A stretch of 64,000 nucleotides of DNA from Cellulomonas sp. KRMCY2 (GTDB taxonomy: Bacteria; Actinomycetota; Actinomycetes; Actinomycetales; Cellulomonadaceae). A program made the translations under genes and the position numbers. Shown one piece after another: positions 1-6,680 of this stretch. The stretch spans positions 3,162,001-3,226,000 of the forward strand of contig NZ_JAGF01000001.1 in assembly GCF_000526515.1 (NCBI RefSeq), given 5' to 3'. The first letter of the stretch is position 1; each line of letters begins with the position of its first letter. Below the pieces are notes generated by a model, which did not search any database, was not told where the DNA came from, and saw only the letters and a list, made by a program, of their open reading frames with translations.

Positions 1-1534
1 CGCCGTGGCCCGGACCGGTGCCGCGCCGGGTGCGCCGAGCCTGCTCGCGGCCTTCGACGCGCGGCTGCCGTTCACGCTGACCGGCGGGCAGCGGGAGGTC
101 GGCGGCCAGATCGCCGAGGACCTGGCCCGGCCGCGGCCGATGCAGCGCCTGCTCCAGGGCGAGGTCGGCTCCGGCAAGACGGTCGTCGCGCTGCGCGCCA
201 TGCTCCAGGTGGTCGACTCCGGTGGCCAGACCGCCCTGCTGGCGCCCACCGAGGTGCTCGCGTCCCAGCACCTGCGCACGTTGCGGTCGCTGCTCGGACC
301 CCTGGCCGAGCAGGGCATGCTCGGCGGTGCGGAGAACGCCACCCGGATCGCGCTGCTGACCGGGTCGCAGTCGACGGCGGCCCGCCGCGAGGCGCTGCTG
401 GACGCCGCCTCGGGCCGTGCCGGCATCGTCGTCGGCACCCATGCGCTGCTCGGTGAGAAGGTCCAGTTCGCCGACCTCGGCCTCGTGGTGGTCGACGAGC
501 AGCACCGGTTCGGGGTCGAGCAGCGCGACGAGCTGCGGACCCGTGGCGCGACGGTCGTGCACCTGCTGGTGATGACGGCGACGCCGATCCCGCGCACGGT
601 CGCGATGACTGTCTTCGGTGACCTCGAGGTGTCGACCCTCGCCGAGGTCCCCGCCGGACGACCGGGTGTGACGACCCATGTCGTCCCGTCCGGCAACGTC
701 GCGTGGACGGCGCGGACGTGGCAGCGGGTCCGCGAGGAGATCGACGCCGGCCATCGCGTCTACGTGGTGTGTCCCCGGATCAGCCCGGACGACCCGGCCT
801 GCGTCGGCGACGCGACCGATGACGCCGACCTGGTCACCGATCTTGTCGGCCCCGGTGACGGTGCCGACGACGGCTGGGAGCCCATGGTCGCCCCGGCGGC
901 TCAGGAGCCCGAGCGCCGGTCGCTGCGCGCGGTGCTCGAGGTCGCGCAGGAGCTCGCCGCCCATCCGGCGCTGTCCGGGATCCGGATCGGCGTGCTGCAC
1001 GGCAGGCTGCCCGCGGGGGAGAAGGACGTCGTGATGGCCCGGTTCGCCGCGGGCGAGGATCAGCTGCTGGTCAGCACGACGGTGATCGAGGTGGGCGTCG
1101 ACGTCCCCGAGGCGACGGTGATGGTCGTGCTCGACGCCGACCGGTTCGGCCTGTCCCAGCTGCACCAGCTCCGCGGACGGGTCGGTCGTGGCACTGCCCC
1201 GGGGCTGTGCCTGCTGGTCTCGGAGGCGCCGGAGGGCAGCGACGCGGCGACCCGGGTCCAGACGCTCGCCGAGACGACCGACGGCTTCCGGCTGGCCACC
1301 GTCGACCTGGAGCTGCGCCGCGAGGGCGACGTCCTGGGTGCGTCGCAGTCCGGTGGTGCGAGCTCGCTGCGGCTGCTGCGGGTCGTACGCGATGCCGACG
1401 TGATCGCCGAGGCCCGCGAGGACGCCGCCGAGATCGTGGCGCAGGACCCGGACCTGGCAGCGTCGCCGGCCCTGCGCAGCGCGATCGAGACCTGGCTCGA
1501 CCCGACGCGCGAGGAGTTCCTCGACCGGGCCTGA
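1..1534 (+). CDS. recG: ATP-dependent DNA helicase RecG, C-terminal part
   Basis: The window opens inside this gene, so the N-terminal wedge domain is missing. RecG unwinds branched DNA and regresses stalled replication forks. Visible in order are the Walker A loop GEVGSGKT, the DEQH-type Walker B (VVVDEQHRFG), the MTATPIPRT motif III, and the second RecA-like domain with the QLRGRVGRG motif VI. The tail (SLRLLRVVRDADVIAEAREDA) is the usual RecG C-terminus. The 509 residues seen are about two thirds of the usual ~700. It is followed by rsmD and coaD, as is common in Actinobacteria. The assignment is firm; only the 5' end is unknown. Confidence 0.95.
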   Translation, partial: AVARTGAAPGAPSLLAAFDARLPFTLTGGQREVGGQIAEDLARPRPMQRLLQGEVGSGKTVVALRAMLQVVDSGGQTALLAPTEVLASQHLRTLRSLLGPLAEQGMLGGAENATRIALLTGSQSTAARREALLDAASGRAGIVVGTHALLGEKVQFADLGLVVVDEQHRFGVEQRDELRTRGATVVHLLVMTATPIPRTVAMTVFGDLEVSTLAEVPAGRPGVTTHVVPSGNVAWTARTWQRVREEIDAGHRVYVVCPRISPDDPACVGDATDDADLVTDLVGPGDGADDGWEPMVAPAAQEPERRSLRAVLEVAQELAAHPALSGIRIGVLHGRLPAGEKDVVMARFAAGEDQLLVSTTVIEVGVDVPEATVMVVLDADRFGLSQLHQLRGRVGRGTAPGLCLLVSEAPEGSDAATRVQTLAETTDGFRLATVDLELRREGDVLGASQSGGASSLRLLRVVRDADVIAEAREDAAEIVAQDPDLAASPALRSAIETWLDPTREEFLDRA

Positions 1535-1611
1535 CCGTCGCTCCCGCGCCTGCGGCCCGCTCGGGCCCCGCCGGGCGGACGTCGCGCTCGTGCCGGCGGC
1601 GACGTGGGGCC

Positions 1612-1617
1612 TAGCCT
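1612..1617 (+). promoter_or_regulatory. -10 hexamer for leaderless rsmD
   Basis: TAGCCT lies 7 nt before the rsmD GTG. With this spacing transcription should begin at or next to the start codon, and no Shine-Dalgarno is present. No convincing -35 is visible. Confidence 0.45.
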
Positions 1618-1624
1618 GGTGGCC

Positions 1625-2284
1625 GTGACGAGGATCGTGGCCGGAGCGGCGGGTGGGCGCACCCTGCGGGTCCCGGGCACGGGCACCCGCCCGACGAGCG
1701 ACCGGGTCCGCGAGGCGCTGTTCTCCCGGCTCGAGCACTCGGGCGTCCTCGAGGGCGCCCGAGTGCTCGACCTCTACGCGGGGTCGGGGGCGATGGGCCT
1801 CGAGGCGGCGAGCCGCGGCGCGCGGGACGTCGTCCTGGTCGAGTCGGCGCGTGCGGCTGCTGAGGTGTGTCGCCAGAACATCGCGACGCTCGGGCTGCCC
1901 GGCGTGCGCGTCGTCGTCGAGAAGGTGCTCCCGTTCGTGTCCCGCCCCTCCGGCGACCCGGTGGACCTCGTGCTCGTCGACCCGCCGTACGAGCTGGCCG
2001 AGGACGACCTGGCCGCCGTGCTCGCCGCCGTGGCGGGGCACCTGGCGCCCGATGCCGTCGTCGTGGTCGAACGCTCGGTGCGATCGCCCGAGCCGACCTG
2101 GCCCGGTGCCCGGGGCGCGGGGCGATCCCCGGTCGGGCCGCGGCAGCGCGACGTGACGGGTCTGGTCAGGACCGACGAACGACGCTACGGGGAGACGGTC
2201 CTGTGGTTCGCCGCACCCGCACCGGCGCCGACGCCGGACCTGGCTCGTGCGACCGCCGACCACCCCGGCGCAGCAGGGTCCTAA
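1625..2284 (+). CDS. rsmD: 16S rRNA (guanine(966)-N(2))-methyltransferase
   Basis: RsmD methylates G966 of 16S rRNA in the small subunit using S-adenosylmethionine. The protein opens with the family signature RIVAGAAGGRTL, followed by RPTSDRVREALF, the SAM-binding LDLYAGSGAMGLEA motif and the catalytic DPPY motif. About 219 residues, slightly longer than the usual ~190 because of a Pro/Ala-rich tail. I chose GTG 1625 over the in-frame ATG at 1604 because the family starts just before RIVAG and a -10 hexamer sits 7 nt upstream. Its TAA stop overlaps the putative -10 of coaD. A strong hairpin lies inside the gene (1731-1770). Confidence 0.92.
   Translation: MTRIVAGAAGGRTLRVPGTGTRPTSDRVREALFSRLEHSGVLEGARVLDLYAGSGAMGLEAASRGARDVVLVESARAAAEVCRQNIATLGLPGVRVVVEKVLPFVSRPSGDPVDLVLVDPPYELAEDDLAAVLAAVAGHLAPDAVVVVERSVRSPEPTWPGARGAGRSPVGPRQRDVTGLVRTDERRYGETVLWFAAPAPAPTPDLARATADHPGAAGS
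1731..1770 (+). repeat. Inverted repeat within rsmD coding sequence
   Basis: The arms 1731-1745 and 1756-1770 are perfect reverse complements (15 bp). The stem can extend inward by one G-U and two G-C pairs to a TCGA loop. It lies in codons 36-49 of rsmD. There is no T-run, so it does not look like a terminator. Confidence 0.8.
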
Positions 2285-2287
2285 GGT
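2282..2287 (+). promoter_or_regulatory. -10 hexamer for leaderless coaD, sharing the rsmD stop
   Basis: TAAGGT sits 6 nt before the coaD GTG at 2294, and its first three bases are the rsmD stop codon. No ribosome-binding site lies in the 9-nt gap between the genes, which favours a leaderless coaD transcript. Confidence 0.45.
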
Positions 2288-2293
2288 GACGGG

Positions 2294-2857
2294 GTGAGCA
2301 TCGCCGTCTGCCCGGGATCCTTCGACCCCATCACGCTCGGTCACCTGGACGTCATCGGACGTGCCGCGCAGCTCTTCGACGAGGTGGTCGTCGCGGTCGC
2401 GACGAACGCTACCAAGCGCATGCTCCTGAGCGTCGACGAGCGGGTCGACCTGGCGCGCCAGGCCCTGGCGGGCCATGCCTCGGTACGGGTCGAGCGGGTG
2501 CCGGGACTGCTCGTCGACTTCTGCCGGGAGATCGGCGCGGACGCCATGGTCAAGGGTCTGCGGTCCGGTGCCGACTACGACGCCGAGCTGCCGATGGCCT
2601 TGATCAACCGTCACCTGACGGGCATCGAGACGGTCTTCGTCCCGGCGGACAGGTCCGTCGCGCACATCGCGTCGTCGCTGGTCAAGGACGTGGCACGGCA
2701 CGGTGGCCGGATCGACGACCTCGTGCCGGACGGCGTCGCGGACGTGGTCCGTGCCCGCCTGGCCGCGCTGGGGGCAGACTCGGTGCCGGGGGCAGACTCG
2801 GTCCTGGGGGCAGACTCGATGACGTCCGCTTCGGACCGACCAAGGAGAGCGACATGA
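2294..2857 (+). CDS. coaD: Phosphopantetheine adenylyltransferase
   Basis: CoaD transfers AMP from ATP to 4'-phosphopantetheine, the penultimate step of coenzyme A synthesis. The nucleotidyltransferase motif GSFDPITLGHLD is at residues 8-19, and the conserved KGLRSGADYDAE and SSSLVKDVARHGG segments follow. The core ends near residue 160. The rest of the 187 residues is an extra tail holding three copies of a six-residue unit (GADSVP-like) encoded by an 18-bp tandem repeat. The stop overlaps the next gene by 4 bp (ATGA), implying coupled translation. Confidence 0.95.
   Translation: MSIAVCPGSFDPITLGHLDVIGRAAQLFDEVVVAVATNATKRMLLSVDERVDLARQALAGHASVRVERVPGLLVDFCREIGADAMVKGLRSGADYDAELPMALINRHLTGIETVFVPADRSVAHIASSLVKDVARHGGRIDDLVPDGVADVVRARLAALGADSVPGADSVLGADSMTSASDRPRRAT
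2770..2823 (+). repeat. 18-bp tandem repeat, 3 copies, in coaD 3' end
   Basis: Three consecutive 18-bp units begin GGGGGCAGACTCG (2770, 2788, 2806); the third diverges after 13 bases. They stay in frame and add repeated Gly-Ala-Asp-Ser residues to the CoaD tail. Confidence 0.85.
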
Positions 2858-3342
2858 GCGAGCTGGACGACGAGCGCAGGCAGCCGGAGGGCCTGACCGG
2901 GATCCTCGATGCTCTCGAGAACGTCCTGGCGCAGGCGCGGAGCATGCCGATGTCCTCCTCGGTGCTGGTCAACCGGGCCGAGGTGCTGGACCTGCTCGGG
3001 CAGGCCCACGCGGTGCTGCCGACCCAGCTCAGCCAGGCGGACGAGGTCCTCGCCGGGGCCGACGACGTCCTGGCCCAGGCGCGTGCCGAGGCCGAGCAGA
3101 TCATCGCGACGGCACGGCGCCGGGCCGAGGAGCTGGTCAGCGCCGAGCAGGTGGTCGTGGCCGCACGGGTGCGGGCCGACGAGATCCTCGCGGACGCCGA
3201 TCGGACGGCTGCCGGGCTGCGCCGGGACGCGGACGACTACTGCGACCGGCAGCTCGCGGACTTCGAGATCGACCTGGGCAAGGTCATCGCCCAGGTCCAG
3301 GCCGGTCGCGCCAAGCTCGCCGACCGCCTGGACGAGGTGTAG
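2854..3342 (+). CDS. Coiled-coil protein, ATP-synthase-b/DivIVA-like
   Basis: A 162-residue, highly charged protein. From about residue 60 to 130 it is a continuous Ala/Glu/Arg heptad-type helix (ADEVLAGADDVLAQARAEAE and RRAEELVSAEQVVVAARVRA), so a long coiled coil is expected. There is no signal peptide or membrane segment. Proteins of this type, often annotated as ATPase or DivIVA-like, commonly lie between coaD and yceD in Actinobacteria. Their job is not established; a scaffold or cell-division role is only a guess. The start overlaps coaD by 4 bp. Confidence 0.75.
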   Translation: MSELDDERRQPEGLTGILDALENVLAQARSMPMSSSVLVNRAEVLDLLGQAHAVLPTQLSQADEVLAGADDVLAQARAEAEQIIATARRRAEELVSAEQVVVAARVRADEILADADRTAAGLRRDADDYCDRQLADFEIDLGKVIAQVQAGRAKLADRLDEV

Positions 3343-3392
3343 GCGCGCACGTCGCCGCACAGCGGGCGACGCGCGCGGCGCCCGTCCGGCGT

Positions 3393-3421
3393 TTGGGCAC
3401 CCGGAGCCGATGCCGTAGCAT
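3393..3421 (+). promoter_or_regulatory. Promoter for yceD-rpmF-rnc-mutM
   Basis: The -35 TTGGGC (3393-3398), a 17-bp spacer and the -10 TAGCAT (3416-3421) form a good sigma-70 type promoter. The -10 ends 6 nt before TTG 3428, matching the leaderless spacing seen at other genes in this window. Confidence 0.6.
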
Positions 3422-3427
3422 TGCCGG

Positions 3428-4066
3428 TTGGTCCTGCCGCTCGTGGCGTGGACCGAGACCCCTCGACCTTGGACCGACGCCGTGGAGCGCCCGATCACCC
3501 TCGATCCCCGTTCGCCGCTAGTGCTCGACACACATGAGCTCAGTCGCCGACCGGGGACGATGCGCCCGTTGCTGCTCACTGTTCCTGCGCCGGAGGATCT
3601 CGGTACCGCCGTGATCGGCATCCCCGCCGGTGACGACCTCGAGCTCGCACTTCGCCTCGAGGCCGTGATGGAGGGGGTCCTGGTCTCCGGATCCGTCCGT
3701 GGCCGGGCGGTCGGGGAGTGCGTCCGGTGCCTCGCAGAGATCGTCGAGGACATCGACGTGGACCTGCAGGAGCTGTACGTCTACCCCGAGCGTGCCCAGG
3801 TCGCAGTCGAGGACGGGGACGACGAGGAAGACGTGCGTGAGCTGGAGGGCGAGCTGATCGACCTCGAGCCCGCACTGCGCGACACGGTGGTGCCTGCGCT
3901 ACCGTTCCGCCCGGTGTGCTCGTCGGACTGCCCTGGTCTGTGCCCGCAGTGCGGGGCGCGCCTGGCAGATCCGGAGAACACCGAGCACACGCACGAGGTC
4001 CTTGACCCCCGGTGGGCCGAGCTCGACCGGATGAAGAACATGTTCGACGACACGAAAGAGAGCTAG
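3428..4066 (+). CDS. yceD: YceD family protein (DUF177)
   Basis: YceD/DUF177 proteins are linked to 23S rRNA accumulation and are almost always encoded just before ribosomal protein L32, as here. The diagnostic segments are LDPRSPLVLDTHELSRRPG near the N-terminus, LEAVMEGVLVSGSVRG in the middle and a C-terminal Cys cluster (CSSDCPGLCPQCG) that may bind zinc. The start is uncertain. TTG 3428 fits a leaderless transcript from the promoter at 3393-3421, but GTG 3443 and GTG 3482 are also in frame and 3482 fits the family N-terminus well. rpmF starts 2 nt after the stop. Confidence 0.85.
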   Translation: MVLPLVAWTETPRPWTDAVERPITLDPRSPLVLDTHELSRRPGTMRPLLLTVPAPEDLGTAVIGIPAGDDLELALRLEAVMEGVLVSGSVRGRAVGECVRCLAEIVEDIDVDLQELYVYPERAQVAVEDGDDEEDVRELEGELIDLEPALRDTVVPALPFRPVCSSDCPGLCPQCGARLADPENTEHTHEVLDPRWAELDRMKNMFDDTKES

Positions 4067-4068
4067 CC

Positions 4069-4266
4069 GTGGCTGTTCCGAAGCGCAAGATGTCGCGCAG
4101 CAACACCCGTGCGCGTCGGTCGCAGTGGAAGACGACCGCCGCGACCCTCACGACCTGCCCGCGCTGCAAGGCCAACAAGCTGCCGCACATCGCGTGCCCG
4201 GCCTGCGGTGCCTACAACGGCCGGCAGTACGCCGAGGCGCTGCGCACCGAGCACGAGTCGCGCTGA
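4069..4266 (+). CDS. rpmF: 50S ribosomal protein L32
   Basis: A 65-residue basic protein of the large ribosomal subunit. It starts [14 protein letters not shown], the family signature. It carries the four-cysteine zinc ribbon (CPRC and CPAC), so it is the zinc-containing form. The start is GTG 4069, 2 nt after the yceD stop with AGAG just upstream. rnc follows 37 nt later. Confidence 0.97.
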   Translation: MAVPKRKMSRSNTRARRSQWKTTAATLTTCPRCKANKLPHIACPACGAYNGRQYAEALRTEHESR

Positions 4267-4303
4267 CCGCTCAGGTCGTGGCGCGTACGCGGGGCAGCGG
4301 TCG

Positions 4304-5026
4304 ATGATCGGCGCACCTGCGACCCAGCTGATCGAGAAGCTCGGGGTCCACCTGGACCCCGAGCTTCTCGTGCTGTCCCTGACCCACCGGTCCTTCGCGC
4401 ACGAGGCGGGCGGCATCCCGACCAACGAGCGCCTCGAGTTCCTCGGCGACACCGTGCTCGGGCTCGTCGTGACCGAGGCCCTCTACCGGCGCCACCCCGG
4501 TCTGTCCGAGGGCGAGCTGGCCAAGATGCGTGCGGCCACCGTGTCCCAGCGTGCCCTCGCGGCGATCGCGCGTGAGCTCGGACTCGGTGCGTACGTCCTG
4601 CTCGGCAGGGGTGAGCTGACCACGGGTGGCCGGGACAAGGACTCGATCCTCTCCGACACGCTCGAGGCCGTCTTCGGCGCGGTCTACCTGACCCACGGCC
4701 TCGACGGTGCGCGCGACGTCGTCGAGCGCCTGGTCGACCCGACGCTCGCGGTCGCCGCCGACCTGGGCGCCGGACTGGACTGGAAGACGTCCCTGCAGGA
4801 GCTCGCTGCGCGCCTGGGGCTCGGCGGGCCGGAGTACCTGTGCGACGGCGAGGGTCCGGACCACGCGCGGATGTTCACGGCCCGCATCGTGCTCGCCGAC
4901 GAGGTGCGGGGGACCGGGTCCGGCTCCGCCAAGAAGGTCGCCGAGCAGGAGGCTGCTGCCAACGCCTACCGCGCACTGCTGGTCCTGGCCGCGGAGCGGT
5001 CCGAGGACCCCAGGGGCGATGCCTGA
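4304..5026 (+). CDS. rnc: Ribonuclease III
   Basis: RNase III cuts double-stranded RNA and matures rRNA precursors. The nuclease signature [12 protein letters not shown] is at residues 41-52, and the second acidic cluster ([14 protein letters not shown]) follows. The C-terminal third is a double-stranded RNA-binding domain ([13 protein letters not shown] to [14 protein letters not shown]). At 240 residues the length is normal. ATG 4304 is the start. Residues 10-23 are encoded by a perfect inverted repeat (4333-4370). The last 8 bp overlap mutM. Confidence 0.96.
   Translation: MIGAPATQLIEKLGVHLDPELLVLSLTHRSFAHEAGGIPTNERLEFLGDTVLGLVVTEALYRRHPGLSEGELAKMRAATVSQRALAAIARELGLGAYVLLGRGELTTGGRDKDSILSDTLEAVFGAVYLTHGLDGARDVVERLVDPTLAVAADLGAGLDWKTSLQELAARLGLGGPEYLCDGEGPDHARMFTARIVLADEVRGTGSGSAKKVAEQEAAANAYRALLVLAAERSEDPRGDA
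4333..4370 (+). repeat. Perfect 18-bp inverted repeat inside rnc
   Basis: Arms 4333-4350 and 4353-4370 are exact reverse complements around a CC centre; a folded RNA would be a ~17-bp stem with a 4-nt loop. It begins 29 nt after the rnc start codon. There is no T-run, so it is not a typical terminator. Confidence 0.9.
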
Positions 5027-5960
5027 GCTGCCAGAGGTCGAGACCGTCCGTGACGGTCTTGCTCGGCACGTGCTCGGCAGCACGGTCGCCGGGGTCGAGG
5101 TCCGCCGGGCCTCGAGCGTCCGGCGCCACCTGCCGGGTCCCGCGGACTTCCGCAACCGGCTCGTCGGACGGACCCTGACCGCAGCCGTGCGACGTGGCAA
5201 GTTCCTGTGGCTCCTGCTGGACGACGCCCGCAGCGGTGAGGCACTGCTCGCCCACCTCGGCATGAGCGGCCAGCTGCTCGTCCGCGACACGCCCGGAGCG
5301 ACCGAGGACCACCCGCATCTTCGGACGCGGCTGGTGCTGGACGGCCCGACGGGCGCGCGGGTGCTCGACTTCGTCGACCAGCGCACCTTCGGCCACCTGT
5401 CGGTCGCCGACCTGATGCCGACGCCGGACGGAGCGCCGGCCGGACGCGGCAGCGACCTGGCGGAGCTGCCGGAGCCGGTGGCACACATCGCACGGGACCT
5501 CCTGGACCCGTACCTGGACCGCCCGGCGCTGGTCGCTGCGGTGCGGCGGCGGCGTACCGAGATCAAGCGGGCCCTGCTGGACCAGACCCTGGTCTCGGGG
5601 ATCGGCAACATCTACGCGGACGAGGCGCTGTGGCGGGCGGGTCTGCACGGGGCCCGGCCCACCGGGGCGCTGCGCCCGGTGGAGGTCGGCCGGGTGCTCG
5701 ATGCCGCAGACCAGGTCATGCGGGCGGCCCTGGTGGTCGGCGGGACGAGCTTCGACGCGCTCTACGTCGACGTCAACGGTGCATCGGGGTACTTCGACCG
5801 GTCCCTGGCGGTCTACGGTCAGGCAGGTCGGCCGTGCCCGCGATGCGGCACACCGGTGGTCCGCGAAGCCTTCATGAACCGCTCGTCGTTCCGTTGCCCG
5901 CACTGTCAATCACGACCGCGTCCGGCACGCCTGCCGGTGACCCGCCGACGAGTTCCCTAG
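5019..5960 (+). CDS. mutM: Formamidopyrimidine-DNA glycosylase
   Basis: MutM (Fpg) removes oxidised purines such as 8-oxoguanine and nicks the abasic site. The mature N-terminus [10 protein letters not shown] supplies the catalytic proline and glutamate. The H2TH region ([20 protein letters not shown]) and the C-terminal zinc finger ([11 protein letters not shown] to CPHCQ) are complete. At 313 residues the length is normal. ATG 5019 overlaps rnc by 8 bp, the usual rnc-mutM coupling in Actinobacteria. The TAG stop forms the first half of the -10 of the next gene. Confidence 0.96.
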   Translation: MPELPEVETVRDGLARHVLGSTVAGVEVRRASSVRRHLPGPADFRNRLVGRTLTAAVRRGKFLWLLLDDARSGEALLAHLGMSGQLLVRDTPGATEDHPHLRTRLVLDGPTGARVLDFVDQRTFGHLSVADLMPTPDGAPAGRGSDLAELPEPVAHIARDLLDPYLDRPALVAAVRRRRTEIKRALLDQTLVSGIGNIYADEALWRAGLHGARPTGALRPVEVGRVLDAADQVMRAALVVGGTSFDALYVDVNGASGYFDRSLAVYGQAGRPCPRCGTPVVREAFMNRSSFRCPHCQSRPRPARLPVTRRRVP

Positions 5961-5963
5961 GAT
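5958..5963 (+). promoter_or_regulatory. -10 hexamer for the response regulator, sharing the mutM stop
   Basis: TAGGAT begins with the mutM stop codon and ends 6 nt before GTG 5970. There is no Shine-Dalgarno, so a leaderless mRNA is likely. Confidence 0.45.
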
Positions 5964-5969
5964 GGGCCC

Positions 5970-6650
5970 GTGGTAGCCAACGTCCCGCCCCCGCTCACCG
6001 GGCGCCCCGCTGACATTGCCGTGATGATCATCGATGACCACGAGGTCGTCAGGCGTGGGATCGCCGAGGTGGTCGACCGTTCAGAAGGCATGGGCGTCGT
6101 CGCCGAGGCGGGCTCCGTCGCCGAGGGTGTCAGGCGCGCGACGCTCGTCCGCCCCCAGGTGATGCTGGTCGACCTGCAGCTGCCCGACGGCACCGGGATC
6201 GACCTGATGAACGCGTTGCGCGAGACCCTTCCCGAGGCGCGGGCGATCGTCCTGACCTCGTTCGACGACGACGACGCCCTTGCTGCGGCGCTGCAGGCCG
6301 GTGCGGCCGCGTACGTCCTCAAGAGCGTCCGGGGCGCGGAGATCGCCGACGTCATCCGGTCGGTCGCTGCGGGGCGCACGCTGCTCGACGAGCGGACCGT
6401 GACCCGGCGCCGGGCCGACCACGACGACCCGACGGCCGACCTGACACCGAGCGAGCGCAAGGTGCTCGACCTCATCGGCGAGGGGATGTCCAACCGGGAG
6501 ATCGCCGAGCGCCTCGGCGTGGCCGAGAAGACCGTCAAGAACCACATCACCTCGCTGCTGTCCAAGATGGGGCTGCAGCGCCGGACCCAGGTCGCCGCCT
6601 GGGTCGCCGGTCACAAGCACAGCTCCTGGCGCAGCGAACCGGGCGACTGA
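5970..6650 (+). CDS. NarL/DevR-type response regulator
   Basis: A two-component transcription factor of 226 residues. The receiver domain has the acidic pair Asp22-Asp23, phospho-acceptor Asp68 (VMLVDLQLPDGTG), Thr/Ser at 96-97 and Lys118. The C-terminal LuxR helix-turn-helix (LTPSERKVLDLIGEGMSNRE) covers roughly residues 148-208. The architecture is that of DevR/DosR and NreC. It ends 30 bp from a convergent GAF sensor kinase that is the natural partner and is encoded with cydABDC. I infer control of respiration by oxygen or redox state. Confidence 0.88.
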   Translation: MVANVPPPLTGRPADIAVMIIDDHEVVRRGIAEVVDRSEGMGVVAEAGSVAEGVRRATLVRPQVMLVDLQLPDGTGIDLMNALRETLPEARAIVLTSFDDDDALAAALQAGAAAYVLKSVRGAEIADVIRSVAAGRTLLDERTVTRRRADHDDPTADLTPSERKVLDLIGEGMSNREIAERLGVAEKTVKNHITSLLSKMGLQRRTQVAAWVAGHKHSSWRSEPGD

Positions 6651-6658
6651 GCCCGGGG

Positions 6659-6680
6659 CGGCTCGGCGTCGCCGGAGCCG
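6659..6680. terminator. Hairpin between convergent regulator and kinase genes
   Basis: CGGCTCGGCG pairs with CGCCGGAGCCG with one bulged base, in the 30-bp gap between the two convergent genes. It could end transcription from both sides. There is no T-run. Confidence 0.4.
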
